This document shows positions 63,570 to 64,000 of a stretch of DNA of 64,000 nt, piece by piece. The position numbers and the translations under genes were made by a program. This stretch comes from JAAOII01 sp965207705 (GTDB taxonomy: Bacteria > Pseudomonadota > Gammaproteobacteria > CBDBNL01 > JAAOII01), in the NCBI GenBank assembly GCA_965207705.1, contig OZ242292.1, positions 1,054,001 through 1,118,000 on the forward strand, given 5' to 3'. A model generated the notes under the pieces. The model had not been told where the DNA came from and did no database searches. It worked only from the letters and a program-made list of their open reading frames with translations. Every line of letters starts with the position of its first letter. Position 1 is the stretch's first letter.

Positions 63570-63575
63570 ATTATA
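63570..63575 (-). promoter_or_regulatory. -10 element of the glycine-rich membrane protein gene
   Basis: Reads TATAAT on the minus strand, 8 bases before the ATG at 63561; no clear -35. Confidence 0.4.
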
Positions 63576-63617
63576 AGCAAGCTTAGTATATTTAGCGAGT
63601 TTTTTATGGGATAGGAT

Positions 63618-64000
63618 TTAGGGGAACTTTCTAAATCTCATAAGCCAGAAGGTAGCTTTTATCCCGCGGCGTAATACTTTCGGCATTAACTTGTATAACC
63701 TGTGTCTTAATAAATAGCTGTGCGGTTTAATGTCTTTATAAGCGGCATCTCTATCTGAAGATATATGTTGCTCTAAGTTATCACAGTCAAAATGTTTTAC
63801 AACCACAGGCACTATACCCAAACGTTGTTTGATGTCATTCATTTCTAAGTGAAGATCCGCAGGAAGAACTGGCTCATTTTTAATCTGCTGTATCAACTGT
63901 TCGGCGCCCTTTTTGGTGATTGCATAAGCATAAGAACCCGACAAAGAAACTATGGGCGTGCCTATGCGGTGTTGGGTTGATGTTACGCTGGGAGGTGTAG
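63618..64000 (-). CDS. GT25 family glycosyltransferase, C-terminal part
   Basis: The frame is open to the right edge, so only the last about 127 residues are seen. The segment TPIVSLSGSYAYAITKKGAEQLI matches the GT25 pattern in which a Gly/Ala-Tyr-Ala/Leu turn is followed by a helix with KKGAEKL, and PADLHLEMN is the usual acidic acceptor-side stretch. GT25 enzymes add sugars to lipooligosaccharide. The C-terminus is basic and hydrophobic. Confidence 0.7.
   Translation of the reverse strand, partial: TPPSVTSTQHRIGTPIVSLSGSYAYAITKKGAEQLIQQIKNEPVLPADLHLEMNDIKQRLGIVPVVVKHFDCDNLEQHISSDRDAAYKDIKPHSYLLRHRLYKLMPKVLRRGIKATFWLMRFRKFP

Noticed and set aside
1..64000. tRNA, rRNA, CRISPR array, insertion sequence or prophage
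   Set aside because: No cloverleaf-like segment, regularly spaced repeats, transposase or phage structural gene was noticed in either strand.

Overview
The window reads as chromosomal DNA of a gammaproteobacterium of moderate-to-low GC. Three things support this: the gene order hisS-yfgM-bamB-der, a GyrB with the long insertion in its TOPRIM half that is typical of this class, and an LpoA/LptM/ClpS/DegS-type gene set. I cannot name the genus. The stretch dnaA-dnaN-recF-gyrB (33.4-40.1 kb) suggests the replication origin is close. No clear DnaA-box cluster is visible, but a perfect parS-type palindrome and three weaker copies lie 1.8-6.5 kb from dnaA.

Layout. 0-4.7 kb: lpoA (cut by the edge), ribD, clpA, clpS. 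4.9-9.4 kb: a defence island on the minus strand, made of a three-gene CBASS (CapV-like patatin phospholipase, CD-NTase, stand-alone E2-like protein) followed by a restriction endonuclease/methyltransferase pair. 9.4-12.1 kb: psd, panC, panB. 12.2-16.5 kb: thrB, polA, bioY. 16.7-26.4 kb: an ABC exporter pair of the YbbA/YbbP type, a DegS-like protease, then hisS-yfgM-bamB-der. 26.5-33.4 kb: three paralogous multi-spanning membrane proteins, with sbcB on the opposite strand between copies. 33.4-43.1 kb: gyrB, recF, dnaN, dnaA, corB-like, nhaA.

43.1-53.7 kb is an accessory surface-carbohydrate region. It holds a tandem array of an unrecognised protein family (one broken copy, two intact), hemB, an alpha-1,2-fucosyltransferase-like gene, a nucleotidyltransferase-HAD fusion next to a LicD-like gene, a GT2-like gene and a fourth array paralogue. 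53.7-61.6 kb is a lysine/diaminopimelate and cell-wall precursor cluster: lptM, lysA, dapF, DUF484, dapD, ridA, glmS, dapE. The right end has a ZnuB-like permease, a glycine-rich membrane protein and the C-terminal end of a GT25 glycosyltransferase.

The most notable observations are: (1) array units preceded by copies of the hemB promoter plus the first 11-12 hemB codons, which form a short leader ORF overlapping the array gene by ATGA; (2) a recurrent TATAAT located 6-9 bases before the start codon, implying leaderless mRNAs; (3) in-frame low-complexity or tandem-repeat insertions in conserved housekeeping proteins (DnaA, LysA, ThrB, Der, RecF, Psd, RibD, SbcB, ClpA); (4) the short CBASS operon; (5) candidate parS sites.
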